Positions 15,372 to 23,766 are shown, counted from the first letter of the stretch. The stretch: DNA of 36,068 nt from JBEKHI01 sp050012355 (GCA_050012355.1 JBEKHI010000024.1:1-36068), one strand, 5' to 3'. Numbers and translations: made by a program. Notes: generated from the letters alone by a model not told the origin.

Positions 15372-18300
15372 ATGTCCGCCGTGTCTTCGGGGTCGCCGCG
15401 TGCCACCGCGGATCTCAATGAGCCGTCAGCAGATTACTCAGCGTCAGGGAACCAACCCGGCGAGGGCGATGCCCCGCCGGAAGGCCACATCGAGCCGGAT
15501 TTCGGCCCGAACGAGTGGCTAGTCGAGGAGATGTACCAGCGCTACCTCGCAGACCCGAATTCGGTCGACCGCGCGTGGTGGAGCTTCTTCGCCGACTACA
15601 AGCCCACGCTGAACGGGACAGTCACGCCAGTAGTCCCGGCTAACGGGCCCGCCGTACCGGCACCCGCGAAGCCCGCGCCAGCACCTGCCGCGCCCGCGGC
15701 GCAGACCCCGGCTCCGTCGGCCGGCGCGCAGGTGTCCCGGCTACGCGGTGCGGCCGCGCGGACCGTCACGAACATGGCGGCCAGCCTTTCGGTGCCGACC
15801 GCCACCAGCGTCCGGGCGGTGCCCGCCAAGCTGCTGTCCGACAACCGGATCGTCATCAACAACCACCTGCAGCGCGGCCGGGGCGGGAAGGTCTCCTTCA
15901 CCCACCTGATCGGGTTCGCGGTCGTCCAGGCCGTCAAGAAGCTGCCGGAGATGAACGCCGCGTATGCGGAACAGGACGGCAAGCCCGCCCTGTCCCAGCC
16001 CGAGCACGTGAGCCTAGGCCTGGCCATCGACGTGAAGACTGTCGATTCAAGCACGGGCGCCGGGTCACGGCAGCTCCTGGTGCCGAACATCAAGGGCGCC
16101 GAGGAGATGGACTTCCGGCAGTTCTGGACCGCCTACGAGGATGTCATCCGCAAGACTCGCTCCGGCAAGCTCGCGGTGATCGACTTCCAGGGCACCAGCA
16201 TCAGCCTGACCAACCCGGGCACCATCGGCACCGAGCACAGCGTGCCGAGGCTGATGCCCGGTCAGGGCTGCATCGTCGGTGTCGGCGCGATGGAGTACCC
16301 GGCCGCCTACGCCGGCGCCAGCGAGGAGACGCTCGCGCGGCTCGCGATCAGCAAGACGATCACGCTGACCTCGACCTACGATCACCGGATCATCCAGGGC
16401 GCGCAGTCAGGCGACTTCCTCAAGACCATCCACGAGCTGCTGCTCGGCGCGGACGAGTTCTACGACAAGATCTTCGCCAGCCTGCGCATCCCGTACGAGC
16501 CGATCCGCTGGGTCAAGGACCTCTCCTACGCCCATGAGGATGACGTCGCGCGGAGCGCACGCGTCCAGGAACTGATCCACGCCTACCGGGTACGCGGCCA
16601 CCTGATGGCCGACACCAACCCGCTGGAGATCGTGCAGCGACGCCACCCCGACCTGGACATCTACCAGCACGGGCTGACCCTGTGGGACCTGGAGCGCGAG
16701 TTCGCGACCGGCGGGTTCACCGGCAAGCCGCGGGCCAAGCTCCGCGAGATCCTCGGTGTGCTGCGTGACTCCTACTGCCGAACGGTCGGCATCGAGTACA
16801 TGCACATCCAGGACCCCGAAGAGCGCAAGTGGATCCAGGCCCAGGTTGAGGTGCCGCACGCGCGGCCCGACCACGACGAGCAGATCCGCATCCTGTCCCG
16901 GCTGAACGTGGCCGAGGCGTTCGAGACCTTCCTGCAGACCAAGTACGTCGGGCAGAAGCGATTCTCCCTCGAAGGCGGTGAGTCGCTGATCCCGCTGCTT
17001 GACGCGGTGATCAGCGAAGCCGCGCACGCGCGCCTCGACGAGGCCGTGATCGGCATGGCGCACCGCGGCCGCCTCAACGTGCTGGCCAACATCGTCGGCA
17101 AGTCCTACGGCCAGATCTTCAAGGAGTTCGAGGGCAACCTCGACCCGCAGTCCACCCAGGGCTCCGGCGACGTCAAGTACCACCTGGGCGCCGAGGGCAT
17201 CTACCACACGGCGAACAACGGGACGATCCCGACCAGCCTAGTCGCCAACCCGAGCCATCTCGAGGCGTCCGACCCGGTGACCGAGGGCGTCGTCCGCGCC
17301 AAGCAGGACATCCTCGACAAGGGCGAGCCCGGCTTCACGGTGCTGCCGGTGCTGATCCACGGCGACGCCGCGTTCGCGGGCCAGGGCGTGGTCGCGGAGA
17401 CGCTGAACCTGTCCCAGCTGCGCGGCTACCGCACCGGCGGCACGGTGCACATCGTCGTGAACAACCAGGTCGGCTTCACCACCTCGCCGAGCTACGCGCG
17501 GTCCAGCGTCTACTCGACCGACGTGGCGCGGATGATCCAGGCGCCGATCTTCCACGTGAACGGCGACGACCCGGAGGCCGTGGTCCGTGTCGGCCGCCTG
17601 GCGTTCGCGTACCGGCAGGCGTTCAACAAGGACGTCGTGATCGACATGGTCTGCTACCGCCGCCGCGGGCACAACGAGGGCGACAACCCCTCGTTCACCC
17701 AGCCGCTGATGTACGACAAGATCGAGGCCAAGCGATCGGTGCGCAAGGTCTACACCGAGTCGCTGATAGCCCGGGGCGACATCTCCATGGAGGAGGCGGA
17801 GGCGGCGCTGCGCGACTTCCAGTCGCAGCTGGAGCGCGCGTTCACCGAGACCAGGGAAGCAACCGAGCAGCCGCCGCAGCCGGGCACGGTCGCCAGGCCC
17901 GAGCCGGAGGACCGGCCGGTCAACCACAAGTCCATCACCAGCGCGATCCCGGGCGACCTGCTCAAGCAGATCATCGACACTCAGGTGAACCTGCCGGATG
18001 GCTTCACGGTGCACCCGCGGCTGCAGCCGCAGCTCGCCCGCCGCGCCAGCTCGGTCGGCGAGGACACCATCGACTGGGCCACCGGCGAACTGCTCGCGCT
18101 CGGCTCGCTGCTGACCGACGGCCACCCGGTGCGGCTGGTCGGCCAGGACACCCGGCGCGGCACGTTCGGCCAGCGGCACGCGGTGCTCGTCGACCGGGTC
18201 AACGGCTCGGAGCACACCCCGCTGAAGAAGATGGACAACGGCCAGGCGAAGTTCTTCGTCTACGACTCGCTGCTGTCCGAGTTCGCCGCGATGGGCTTCG

Positions 18301-19097
18301 AATACGGCTACTCGGTGGCACGCCCTGACGCGCTCGTGCTCTGGGAAGCGCAGTTCGGCGACTTCATGAACGGCGCCCAGACCATCATCGACGAGTTCAT
18401 CTCGTCGGGCGAGCAGAAGTGGGGACAGCGGTCAAGCGTCGTTCTGCTACTGCCACATGGGTACGAGGGGCAAGGCCCTGACCACTCCTCAGCCCGGGTG
18501 GAGCGGTTCCTGTCGCTGTGCGCGCAGGACAACATGACGGTGGCGCTGCCATCCACTCCGGCTAACTACTTCCACCTGCTGCGCTGGCAGGGACTGTCCG
18601 GCCGGCGCAAGCCGCTGATCGTCTTCACGCCCAAGTCCCTGCTGCGGCTCAAGGCGGCCGCGTCGGCGGCCACGGACTTCACCAGCGGGTCGTTCCAGCC
18701 GGTCATCGGGGACTCCTCGGTCGACCCGGCTCGAGTGCGCCGCGTCGTTCTGTGCTCCGGCAAGGTGTATTACGACCTGGCCGCCCGTCAGGCAAAGGTC
18801 CATAACGACGGTGTCGCGGTCGTCCGGGTCGAGCGGCTCTACCCGCTGCCAGTCGAGGAGCTGAAGGCGGAGCTGTCCCGGTACCCGTCGGCCACCGAGA
18901 TCGTGTGGGCGCAGGAAGAGCCGGCGAACATGGGTGCCTGGCCAACCTTCGCGCTGAAGCTGCCGAAGGTGCTCGGCCGTGAGGTTACCCACAGCTCGTT
19001 GCCTGCCTCGTCGGCGCCGGCTCCCGGCTCGGCGAGCAAGCACGCGGAGATGCACCAGCGGGTGATCGAAGAGGCCATCCCGGATGTACTTCACTGA
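15372..19097 (+). CDS. kgd: Multifunctional 2-oxoglutarate metabolism enzyme (2-oxoglutarate dehydrogenase E1 fused to E2-type domain)
   Basis: 1241 aa, the expected size of actinobacterial Kgd/OdhA. Residues about 45-80 are the 2-OGDH N-terminal helix (GPNEWLVEEMYQRYLADP). A Pro/Ala linker (about 85-118) leads to an E2 acyltransferase-like domain (about 125-360) with the DHRIIQGAQSGDF motif, H338. The E1 ThDP domain follows, including GMAHRGRLNV (561-570) and HGDAAFAG (663-670), then the transketolase-type and C-terminal domains. No lipoyl domain is present, as usual. In the cytoplasm it decarboxylates 2-oxoglutarate and works with DlaT/Lpd, and is controlled by an FHA protein in relatives (family knowledge). 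ATG 15372 has GGAAGAGGG upstream. Confidence 0.97.
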   Translation: MSAVSSGSPRATADLNEPSADYSASGNQPGEGDAPPEGHIEPDFGPNEWLVEEMYQRYLADPNSVDRAWWSFFADYKPTLNGTVTPVVPANGPAVPAPAKPAPAPAAPAAQTPAPSAGAQVSRLRGAAARTVTNMAASLSVPTATSVRAVPAKLLSDNRIVINNHLQRGRGGKVSFTHLIGFAVVQAVKKLPEMNAAYAEQDGKPALSQPEHVSLGLAIDVKTVDSSTGAGSRQLLVPNIKGAEEMDFRQFWTAYEDVIRKTRSGKLAVIDFQGTSISLTNPGTIGTEHSVPRLMPGQGCIVGVGAMEYPAAYAGASEETLARLAISKTITLTSTYDHRIIQGAQSGDFLKTIHELLLGADEFYDKIFASLRIPYEPIRWVKDLSYAHEDDVARSARVQELIHAYRVRGHLMADTNPLEIVQRRHPDLDIYQHGLTLWDLEREFATGGFTGKPRAKLREILGVLRDSYCRTVGIEYMHIQDPEERKWIQAQVEVPHARPDHDEQIRILSRLNVAEAFETFLQTKYVGQKRFSLEGGESLIPLLDAVISEAAHARLDEAVIGMAHRGRLNVLANIVGKSYGQIFKEFEGNLDPQSTQGSGDVKYHLGAEGIYHTANNGTIPTSLVANPSHLEASDPVTEGVVRAKQDILDKGEPGFTVLPVLIHGDAAFAGQGVVAETLNLSQLRGYRTGGTVHIVVNNQVGFTTSPSYARSSVYSTDVARMIQAPIFHVNGDDPEAVVRVGRLAFAYRQAFNKDVVIDMVCYRRRGHNEGDNPSFTQPLMYDKIEAKRSVRKVYTESLIARGDISMEEAEAALRDFQSQLERAFTETREATEQPPQPGTVARPEPEDRPVNHKSITSAIPGDLLKQIIDTQVNLPDGFTVHPRLQPQLARRASSVGEDTIDWATGELLALGSLLTDGHPVRLVGQDTRRGTFGQRHAVLVDRVNGSEHTPLKKMDNGQAKFFVYDSLLSEFAAMGFEYGYSVARPDALVLWEAQFGDFMNGAQTIIDEFISSGEQKWGQRSSVVLLLPHGYEGQGPDHSSARVERFLSLCAQDNMTVALPSTPANYFHLLRWQGLSGRRKPLIVFTPKSLLRLKAAASAATDFTSGSFQPVIGDSSVDPARVRRVVLCSGKVYYDLAARQAKVHNDGVAVVRVERLYPLPVEELKAELSRYPSATEIVWAQEEPANMGAWPTFALKLPKVLGREVTHSSLPASSAPAPGSASKHAEMHQRVIEEAIPDVLH

Positions 19098-19257
19098 CCG
19101 GGGCATCGAGGAACTTGAGGACAGGCGGGGCGAGGAGAGCGTCTCGCTGTCCTGGCTGGCCGATCGGCTGCGCGACTTCACGGACCTGAATCCGGAGTTC
19201 GAGATCGCGGTCGACCGGCTGGCCACCTGGCTGGCGAGGCTGGACGACGAGGAATAG
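19084..19257 (+). CDS. DUF6104 family small protein
   Basis: 57 aa starting at ATG 19084, overlapping the kgd stop by 14 bp. It begins MYFTDRGIEELEDRRGEE and continues VSLSWLADRLRDFTDLNPEF to a WLARLDDEE end; this is the conserved DUF6104 pattern of actinomycetes as I recall it. It is acidic, probably all-helical and cytoplasmic, with no known catalytic motif. The overlap implies translational coupling to kgd, and I believe the same adjacency occurs in Streptomyces, suggesting a role connected with Kgd (inference). Confidence 0.85.
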   Translation: MYFTDRGIEELEDRRGEESVSLSWLADRLRDFTDLNPEFEIAVDRLATWLARLDDEE

Positions 19258-19291
19258 GCCTCGGCGACAGCCCTACTAGTCGAGATACATC

Positions 19292-19319
19292 TTGACTTCT
19301 GCCGAACGCGACATATCGT
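19292..19319 (+). promoter_or_regulatory. Promoter of the DUF4097-padR operon (leaderless type)
   Basis: -35 TTGACT (19292-19297), a 16-bp spacer, -10 TATCGT (19314-19319), then six bases to ATG 19326. This is the best-formed housekeeping promoter in the window, and its position predicts a transcript beginning at or within a base of the start codon. No Shine-Dalgarno is present. Confidence 0.65.
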
Positions 19320-19325
19320 GGGGTT

Positions 19326-20135
19326 ATGCCTACTTGGACTGCGGAAACCCCCGGGACCTTCGAGTTCGACGAAGTGCGGGCGCTGCGGGTGCGGCTGATC
19401 GGCGGATCGGTGGCCGTCCTCGCCAGCGATGAGCGGCCGTCGGTGTCGATCACCCGGATCAGCGGGCGCCCTCTCGTCATCAGCGAAGCCAATGGGGTGC
19501 TGACAGTGGCCTATGAGGAACTGACCTGGGACCATCTGCTGGAGTGGCTGCAACCGCGGCCGCACTCCGCGGATGTGACCATCACCGTTCCGTCCGGCTG
19601 CGACGTCCAGCTAGGGGTGGTTTCCGCGGCCGCACTGCTGTCGGGCCTAGCGGGCGGCGCCTCGGTGAAGTCGGTCTCCGGCGAGATCACGCTGGACGGC
19701 GTATCCGGGGATGTGACCGCACGGTCGGTATCTGGCGACGTGGAGGCCAGAGACATCGACGGGCAGGTCCGGTTCGAGTCGGTCTCGGGTGACCTCACGC
19801 TGGCTGGCGGCCTGCTGCGCGGGTTGCGCACCGACAGCGTGTCCGGCGACCTAACCGCCGATGTAGAGCCGACTCCCGACAGTTCGATGCGGGCCGGGAA
19901 CGTCTCCGGAAAGGTGACGCTAAGGCTTCCTGAGGACCTCAGTGCTCAGGTACGGTTGAACTCGATGTCGGGCAAGATCACCAGCGATTTCACGTCGCTG
20001 GCATCCGTGCGATCTCCCGCGTCACGTAGCGTCAGCGGTAAGGTTGGCGCTGGTTCCGGACAGGTGTCCGTGACCAGCGTGTCCGGCGCCGTCACATTGC
20101 TGCGACGCGCGAAGGTGGAAAGCGAGATCCGATGA
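19326..20135 (+). CDS. DUF4097 family beta-strand repeat protein
   Basis: 269 aa without signal peptide or TM helix. After an N-terminal ~90 residues it consists of short beta repeats with a recurring (S/N)VSG(D/E/K) turn: KSVSGEITL, DGVSGDVTA, RSVSGDVEA, ESVSGDLTL, DSVSGDLTA, GNVSGKVTL, NSMSGKITS, RSVSGKVGA, TSVSGAVTL. This is the DUF4097/DUF4098 'adhesin-like' right-handed beta-solenoid pattern. Similar proteins are often next to PadR or anti-sigma genes. Here the stop overlaps the PadR start by 4 bp (ATGA), so the pair is translationally coupled. The biochemical role is unknown; a scaffold or sensor for envelope stress is a guess. Confidence 0.88.
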   Translation: MPTWTAETPGTFEFDEVRALRVRLIGGSVAVLASDERPSVSITRISGRPLVISEANGVLTVAYEELTWDHLLEWLQPRPHSADVTITVPSGCDVQLGVVSAAALLSGLAGGASVKSVSGEITLDGVSGDVTARSVSGDVEARDIDGQVRFESVSGDLTLAGGLLRGLRTDSVSGDLTADVEPTPDSSMRAGNVSGKVTLRLPEDLSAQVRLNSMSGKITSDFTSLASVRSPASRSVSGKVGAGSGQVSVTSVSGAVTLLRRAKVESEIR

Positions 20136-21241
20136 GCCCGGTTTTTCGTCACGGCAGGCTCCGGTTGTACCTGCTACGGCTGCTGGACGAGCAGCCCCGG
20201 CACGGCTACGAGGTAATCCGGCAGCTCAGGGACCAGTTCATGGGGGTCTACGCCCCCTCACCGGGGACGATCTACCCACGGCTCGCACGGCTCGAGGAAG
20301 AGGGTCTCGTCACCCACGACGAGGTGGACGGACGCAAGGTCTACCGGATCACCGAGGCGGGCCGGGAAGAGCTGCGCAACCGCTCCGATGAGCTCGACGA
20401 GCTGGAAGAGGAGCTGCACGCGTCGGTCAGCGACATCGTGCGGGAAGTCAAGGAAGACGTACGGGAGACCGTACGGAACCTACGTGAAGAGCTGACCTGG
20501 GCCGCCAGGGAGCAGGCCAGGTCGGCCAGGGACGAGGGCCGCGAGGAGACCCGCGCGACTCGAGACGCGACTCGCGACGAGACACGCGCCGACCGTGAGC
20601 AGGCAAAGACCGCGCGAGATGAGGCGCGCGAGCAGGCCCGGCGAGCCGCCGAGGAAACTCGCGACCGGATCCGTGCCGCCCGCGAAGAAGCCCGCGACCG
20701 GGCCCGGCAGGCTCGTGAGGGAGCCCGCGGGCAGTCCCGCAACGCCTGGGACGAGGCCAAGCGCGCATGGCAGGAGGCGACCCGCGAAGGGGACGCTCCG
20801 TGGGACAAGTTCCGGGAGCACGCCGCCGCGTTCCGGCAGTCCGCTGACGACCTAGGCGGCACCCACGATTGGCACGGATGGACCGACTGGCCCCGCTGGA
20901 CCGACTGGCCCGGCCGCAAGAACTGGCCAGGCCCGCACGACGCCGCCGCCTTCCGCGACCTGGAGCGGCTGGCCAGGGATTTCGTCGGTGACCTGCGCAA
21001 GGTCGCCTGGGACTCCGGTGCCATCGGCGGCGATGTCCTCGGCAACCTGCGCGGCATCCTCGAGGACTCCCTAGAGCGGATCCGCACCGAGATCTTCGGC
21101 GACGACGCCCCTGACGGTGGCTCTGCCGACAGCGGCCCTGCCGGCGGCGGCGCGAGCGCCGAGGCCCCCGGTGGCACCCCCGAGCCCGGTTCACACCCCG
21201 AGCCCGGTCCCGAGTCACGCGGTGAATCGGACCCAGGCTAG
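20132..21241 (+). CDS. PadR-family regulator with long charged helix and Trp-rich repeat
   Basis: 369 aa, more than twice the usual PadR length. The winged HTH is at about 8-85: LYLLRLLDEQPRHGYEVIRQ and PSPGTIYPRLARLEEEGLV, then the wing EVDGRKVYRITEAG. From about 86 to 240 it is almost entirely Arg/Glu/Asp/Ala (REQARSARDEGREETRATRD style), predicted to be a coiled coil or a single stable alpha helix. A Trp-rich element follows (about 246-266: WHGWTDWPRWTDWPGRKNWP), then an amphipathic helix and a Pro/Gly/Glu-rich tail. DNA binding is well supported; the extension's purpose is not known. It is coupled to DUF4097 and followed immediately by a strong hairpin. Confidence 0.88.
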   Translation: MSPVFRHGRLRLYLLRLLDEQPRHGYEVIRQLRDQFMGVYAPSPGTIYPRLARLEEEGLVTHDEVDGRKVYRITEAGREELRNRSDELDELEEELHASVSDIVREVKEDVRETVRNLREELTWAAREQARSARDEGREETRATRDATRDETRADREQAKTARDEAREQARRAAEETRDRIRAAREEARDRARQAREGARGQSRNAWDEAKRAWQEATREGDAPWDKFREHAAAFRQSADDLGGTHDWHGWTDWPRWTDWPGRKNWPGPHDAAAFRDLERLARDFVGDLRKVAWDSGAIGGDVLGNLRGILEDSLERIRTEIFGDDAPDGGSADSGPAGGGASAEAPGGTPEPGSHPEPGPESRGESDPG

Positions 21242-21250
21242 GACATCGTT

Positions 21251-21306
21251 CCTGGTGAGTGCTGCACCAACCCGACTCTTTGCTGGTTGGTGCAGCACTC
21301 ACCAGG
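21251..21306. repeat. Family-2 palindromic repeat, copy B (perfect 22-bp stem, terminator-like)
   Basis: The arms at 21251-21272 and 21285-21306 are perfect reverse complements (22 of 22) around a 12-base loop. The left arm contains GTGAGTGCTGCACCAACC. It starts 10 bp after the padR stop and very probably terminates that operon. Bases 21248-21286 are shared with 15131-15171. A degenerate fragment GCTGCACCAGCC at 21443-21454 may be a further relic. Confidence 0.85.
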
Positions 21307-21552
21307 GACCGTCTCGCGGCTGCGCCTCGCTTTCGTTAACTCAGGGCGGCAATACAGCCAGAAATAGCTCGCCCTAAGCAGGAAAACGTACCCAAGAGAT
21401 TCAATGTGCGGACGTGATGCAAAGGACCGTCCGCTGGTCCCGGCTGCACCAGCCATCACTCTCGTGCGACCAATTCGCCGATAGTTCACCGCTGCGCCGA
21501 CGCCCCCGCTGCCGATCGCGCGGTGCGCGGCTTCGCCCGGCCGGGAACCGTA

Positions 21553-21615
21553 CAGTTACGCTCGGAAGTACTCCAGTTACTCTAAGAAGCGATACAGTTA
21601 CGGACGGAAGTCGCC
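21553..21615 (+). repeat. Three direct repeats with 21-bp period (CAGTTAC...GAAG)
   Basis: CAGTTAC starts at 21553, 21574 and 21595, exactly 21 bp (two helical turns) apart, and each is followed at a fixed distance by GAAG. The rest of each unit is less conserved. The phasing places all copies on one face of the helix, as in arrays bound cooperatively by a regulator. Confidence 0.75.
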
Positions 21616-21796
21616 GCCATTTCAGGCCACGGCTTCACCCGAGCGCCCGATACTGATTAGAGCGACGCAAGAGTGATTAGATATTTCCCCAGGTAGAGGC
21701 CACTTTACCGGCGCGTCTACTGGTAACAATTTCGTCGTAAGGGTCAGTAACCTATTGCCAATTCCGGTTGGCCAGCGCACCATAAGTTTGAACTTA

Positions 21797-21812
21797 CGTG
21801 ACCTACGTCACA
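21797..21812. promoter_or_regulatory. CRP/FNR-family-like operator
   Basis: CGTGA-N6-TCACA, one mismatch from the CRP consensus TGTGA-N6-TCACA, and containing GTG-N6-CAC as used by actinobacterial Crp proteins. It directly abuts the palindrome TAAGTTTGAACTTA and ends 14 bp before the DUF3311 start codon, a position better suited to repression or to a downstream-overlapping promoter than to class I activation. Confidence 0.45.
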
Positions 21813-21826
21813 CCCGAGAGGATGCG

Positions 21827-22099
21827 ATGACACAGCCGTCTGTTGCGCCGCCGCCCCCGACGAAGAGCCCGGTCGCCGCGCACCCGTTCATTTCTGCGCT
21901 TATCGCCTTGCTGATCCTGGCCTGCATATGCTGCACGCTGTTCGTCCCGATCTATGCGCGCGCAACGCCGAAGGTTGGCGACTTCCCGTTCTTCTACTTC
22001 TATCTGCTCGCTTACATGCCGGTCGTCGGCATCGTGCTGTGGATCGTCACCCAGCTCCAGAAGCGCCTGACCCCCGTGTCCGGAGAGGAGCAGAAGTGA
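21827..22099 (+). CDS. DUF3311 small membrane protein (symporter partner)
   Basis: 90 aa from ATG 21827, with GAGAGGA 4-10 bases upstream; an earlier in-frame start exists but reads through the operator region. Two TM helices: about 23-44 (ISALIALLILACICCTLFVP) and 58-78 (FYFYLLAYMPVVGIVLWIV). DUF3311 proteins are encoded immediately before sodium:solute symporters of the MctC/MctP kind, analogous to YhjB/YjcH-type accessory subunits. Its stop overlaps the GTG of the symporter (GTGA), consistent with a two-subunit transporter. Confidence 0.9.
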   Translation: MTQPSVAPPPPTKSPVAAHPFISALIALLILACICCTLFVPIYARATPKVGDFPFFYFYLLAYMPVVGIVLWIVTQLQKRLTPVSGEEQK

Positions 22100-23766
22100 G
22101 TAACGTCAACGCGGTCACGCTCACCATCGTCATCATCTTGTTCCTGCTCGTCACCGTGACCGGCTTCGCGGCGGCCCGCTGGCGGCGCACCGAGGACATG
22201 ATGCACCTGAACGAGTGGGGGCTCGGCGGACGCGGCTTCGGCACGTTCATCTCGTGGTTCTTGCTCGGCGGCGACGTCTACACGGCCTACACCTTCATCG
22301 CTGTGCCCGCAGCGGTCTACGCAGCCGGAGCCGCGGACAGCGGCCTTTACGCCGTCTCGTACACGATCATGGTGTACCCGATCGCGATCATCTTCCTCCC
22401 CCGGCTGTGGTCCATCTGCCGGGTGCACAACTACGTGACACCCGCCGACTTCGTCCGCGGCCGCTACGGGTCGCGCGGACTCGCGCTCGCGGTGGCGTTC
22501 ACCGGCATACTCGCGTTGATGCCGTACATCGCGCTGCAACTCGTCGGCATCCAGGCCGTGATCACGGTGATGGGACTCGGCGTCTCGTCGAGTAACACAT
22601 TCATCCAGGACCTGCCGCTGTTCATCGCCTTCCTGGTGCTCGCCGTCTTCACCTACGTATCCGGGCTGCGGGCGCCCGCCCTGATCTCGTTCGTCAAGGA
22701 CACGCTCATCTACATCATGGTGATCGTCGCGATCATCTACATCCCGCTCCGGCTGGGCGGCTGGGGGCACATCTTCGGCGCGGCCGAAACCCACCTCAAG
22801 GCCGTCAGCCCGACGACGCACAAGGCCAACGGGCTGTTCATCCCGACCACGGGCGACAGCCAGATCTCGTTCGCCACGCTGGCGCTCGGCTCCGCCTGCG
22901 CCCTGTTCATGTACCCCCACACGATCACCGGTGCGATCGCCTCGAAGCGTCGTTACGTGGTCAAGCGGAACATGGCGCTGCTACCGGCCTACTCGATAGT
23001 CCTCGGCCTGCTCGCGCTGCTCGGCTACATGGCGCTGGCCGACAAGACGACGGTGGCGAACGTCAAGGGACCGGGCAAGGACGACACCCAGCTCGCGGTG
23101 CCTTACCTGTTCCAGCATCTGTTCCCGAGCTGGTTTGTCGGCATCGTCTTCGCCGCGATCATCATCGGCGCGCTGGTGCCTGCCGCGATCATGGCGATCG
23201 CCGCCGCCAACCTGTTCACCCGCAACGTCTTCGTGGAGTTCTTCAAACCGGACGCCTCGTCCCGGCTGCAGACCCGGATATCGCAGTGGGTGTCGCTGGT
23301 GGCGAAGCTCGGTGGCCTGCTGTTCGCGATCGAGCTGCCACGGCAGTTCTCCATCAACCTGCAGCTACTCGGCGGGGTATGGATACTCCAGACACTGCCG
23401 ACGGTGCTCTTCGGGCTATTCACCCGGTGGTTCCACCGGTGGGCACTGCTCATCGGCTGGCTGGCCGGCATGCTGTTCGGCACGATCGCGGCGTACCGGG
23501 TGTCGTCCCCGACGGCCTCGCACTGGGCCGCGCCTGAGGACCTCTTGTTCGGCCATCACTACTACATCGGGCTGTCCGCCGTAATCATCAACATCGTGCT
23601 CGCGGCGGTCTTCAGCCTGATCTTCAACGCGTTCAAGGTCCCGGTCGGCGCCGACGAGACCCTGCCGCATCAGTACACCGCCGACCCCAAGGACGCACCG
23701 GTTCCTGTCCCGGCCGGCATCGGCGCCGACGCCACAGGAGCCCCCGGCACCCACCGGAGGCGATAA
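22096..23766 (+). CDS. Sodium:solute symporter, MctP/MctC-like monocarboxylate transporter
   Basis: 556 aa from GTG 22096 (GGAGAGGAGCAG upstream). It is an SSS-family protein with about 13 hydrophobic helices. Features: RRTEDMMHLNEWGLGGRGFG, the typical 'EW.lggR.lg' after TM1, GGDVYTAYTFIAVPAAVYAAG in TM2, and FMYPHTITGAIASKRR, the 'YPH..t' motif of monocarboxylate (acetate/pyruvate/propionate/lactate) members. The C-terminal tail is Pro-rich. The DUF3311 partner and CRP-like control fit a carbon-source uptake role. The specific substrate is an inference. The gene ends 21 bp before a family-1 palindrome. Confidence 0.9.
   Translation: MSNVNAVTLTIVIILFLLVTVTGFAAARWRRTEDMMHLNEWGLGGRGFGTFISWFLLGGDVYTAYTFIAVPAAVYAAGAADSGLYAVSYTIMVYPIAIIFLPRLWSICRVHNYVTPADFVRGRYGSRGLALAVAFTGILALMPYIALQLVGIQAVITVMGLGVSSSNTFIQDLPLFIAFLVLAVFTYVSGLRAPALISFVKDTLIYIMVIVAIIYIPLRLGGWGHIFGAAETHLKAVSPTTHKANGLFIPTTGDSQISFATLALGSACALFMYPHTITGAIASKRRYVVKRNMALLPAYSIVLGLLALLGYMALADKTTVANVKGPGKDDTQLAVPYLFQHLFPSWFVGIVFAAIIIGALVPAAIMAIAAANLFTRNVFVEFFKPDASSRLQTRISQWVSLVAKLGGLLFAIELPRQFSINLQLLGGVWILQTLPTVLFGLFTRWFHRWALLIGWLAGMLFGTIAAYRVSSPTASHWAAPEDLLFGHHYYIGLSAVIINIVLAAVFSLIFNAFKVPVGADETLPHQYTADPKDAPVPVPAGIGADATGAPGTHRRR

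Larger units (their letters stand above)
21307..21826. promoter_or_regulatory. Long upstream region of the DUF3311-symporter operon
   Basis: 520 bp with no convincing gene. It contains three CAGTTAC repeats at 21-bp spacing (21553-21615), two TGATTAGA boxes 20 bp apart (21654-21661 and 21674-21681), a perfect palindrome TAAGTT-TG-AACTTA (21783-21796) and an adjoining CRP-like site (21797-21812). The density of ordered sites suggests a multi-input control region for a nutrient transporter. Confidence 0.55.

Noticed and set aside
21414..21656. 80-codon plus-strand frame in the DUF3311 upstream region
   Set aside because: No ribosome-binding site, Arg-rich noise, and it runs through the phased CAGTTAC repeats.
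21928..22095. N-terminal extension of the symporter
   Set aside because: It overlaps DUF3311 in another frame; GTG 22096 has a clear Shine-Dalgarno and yields the standard SSS N-terminus.
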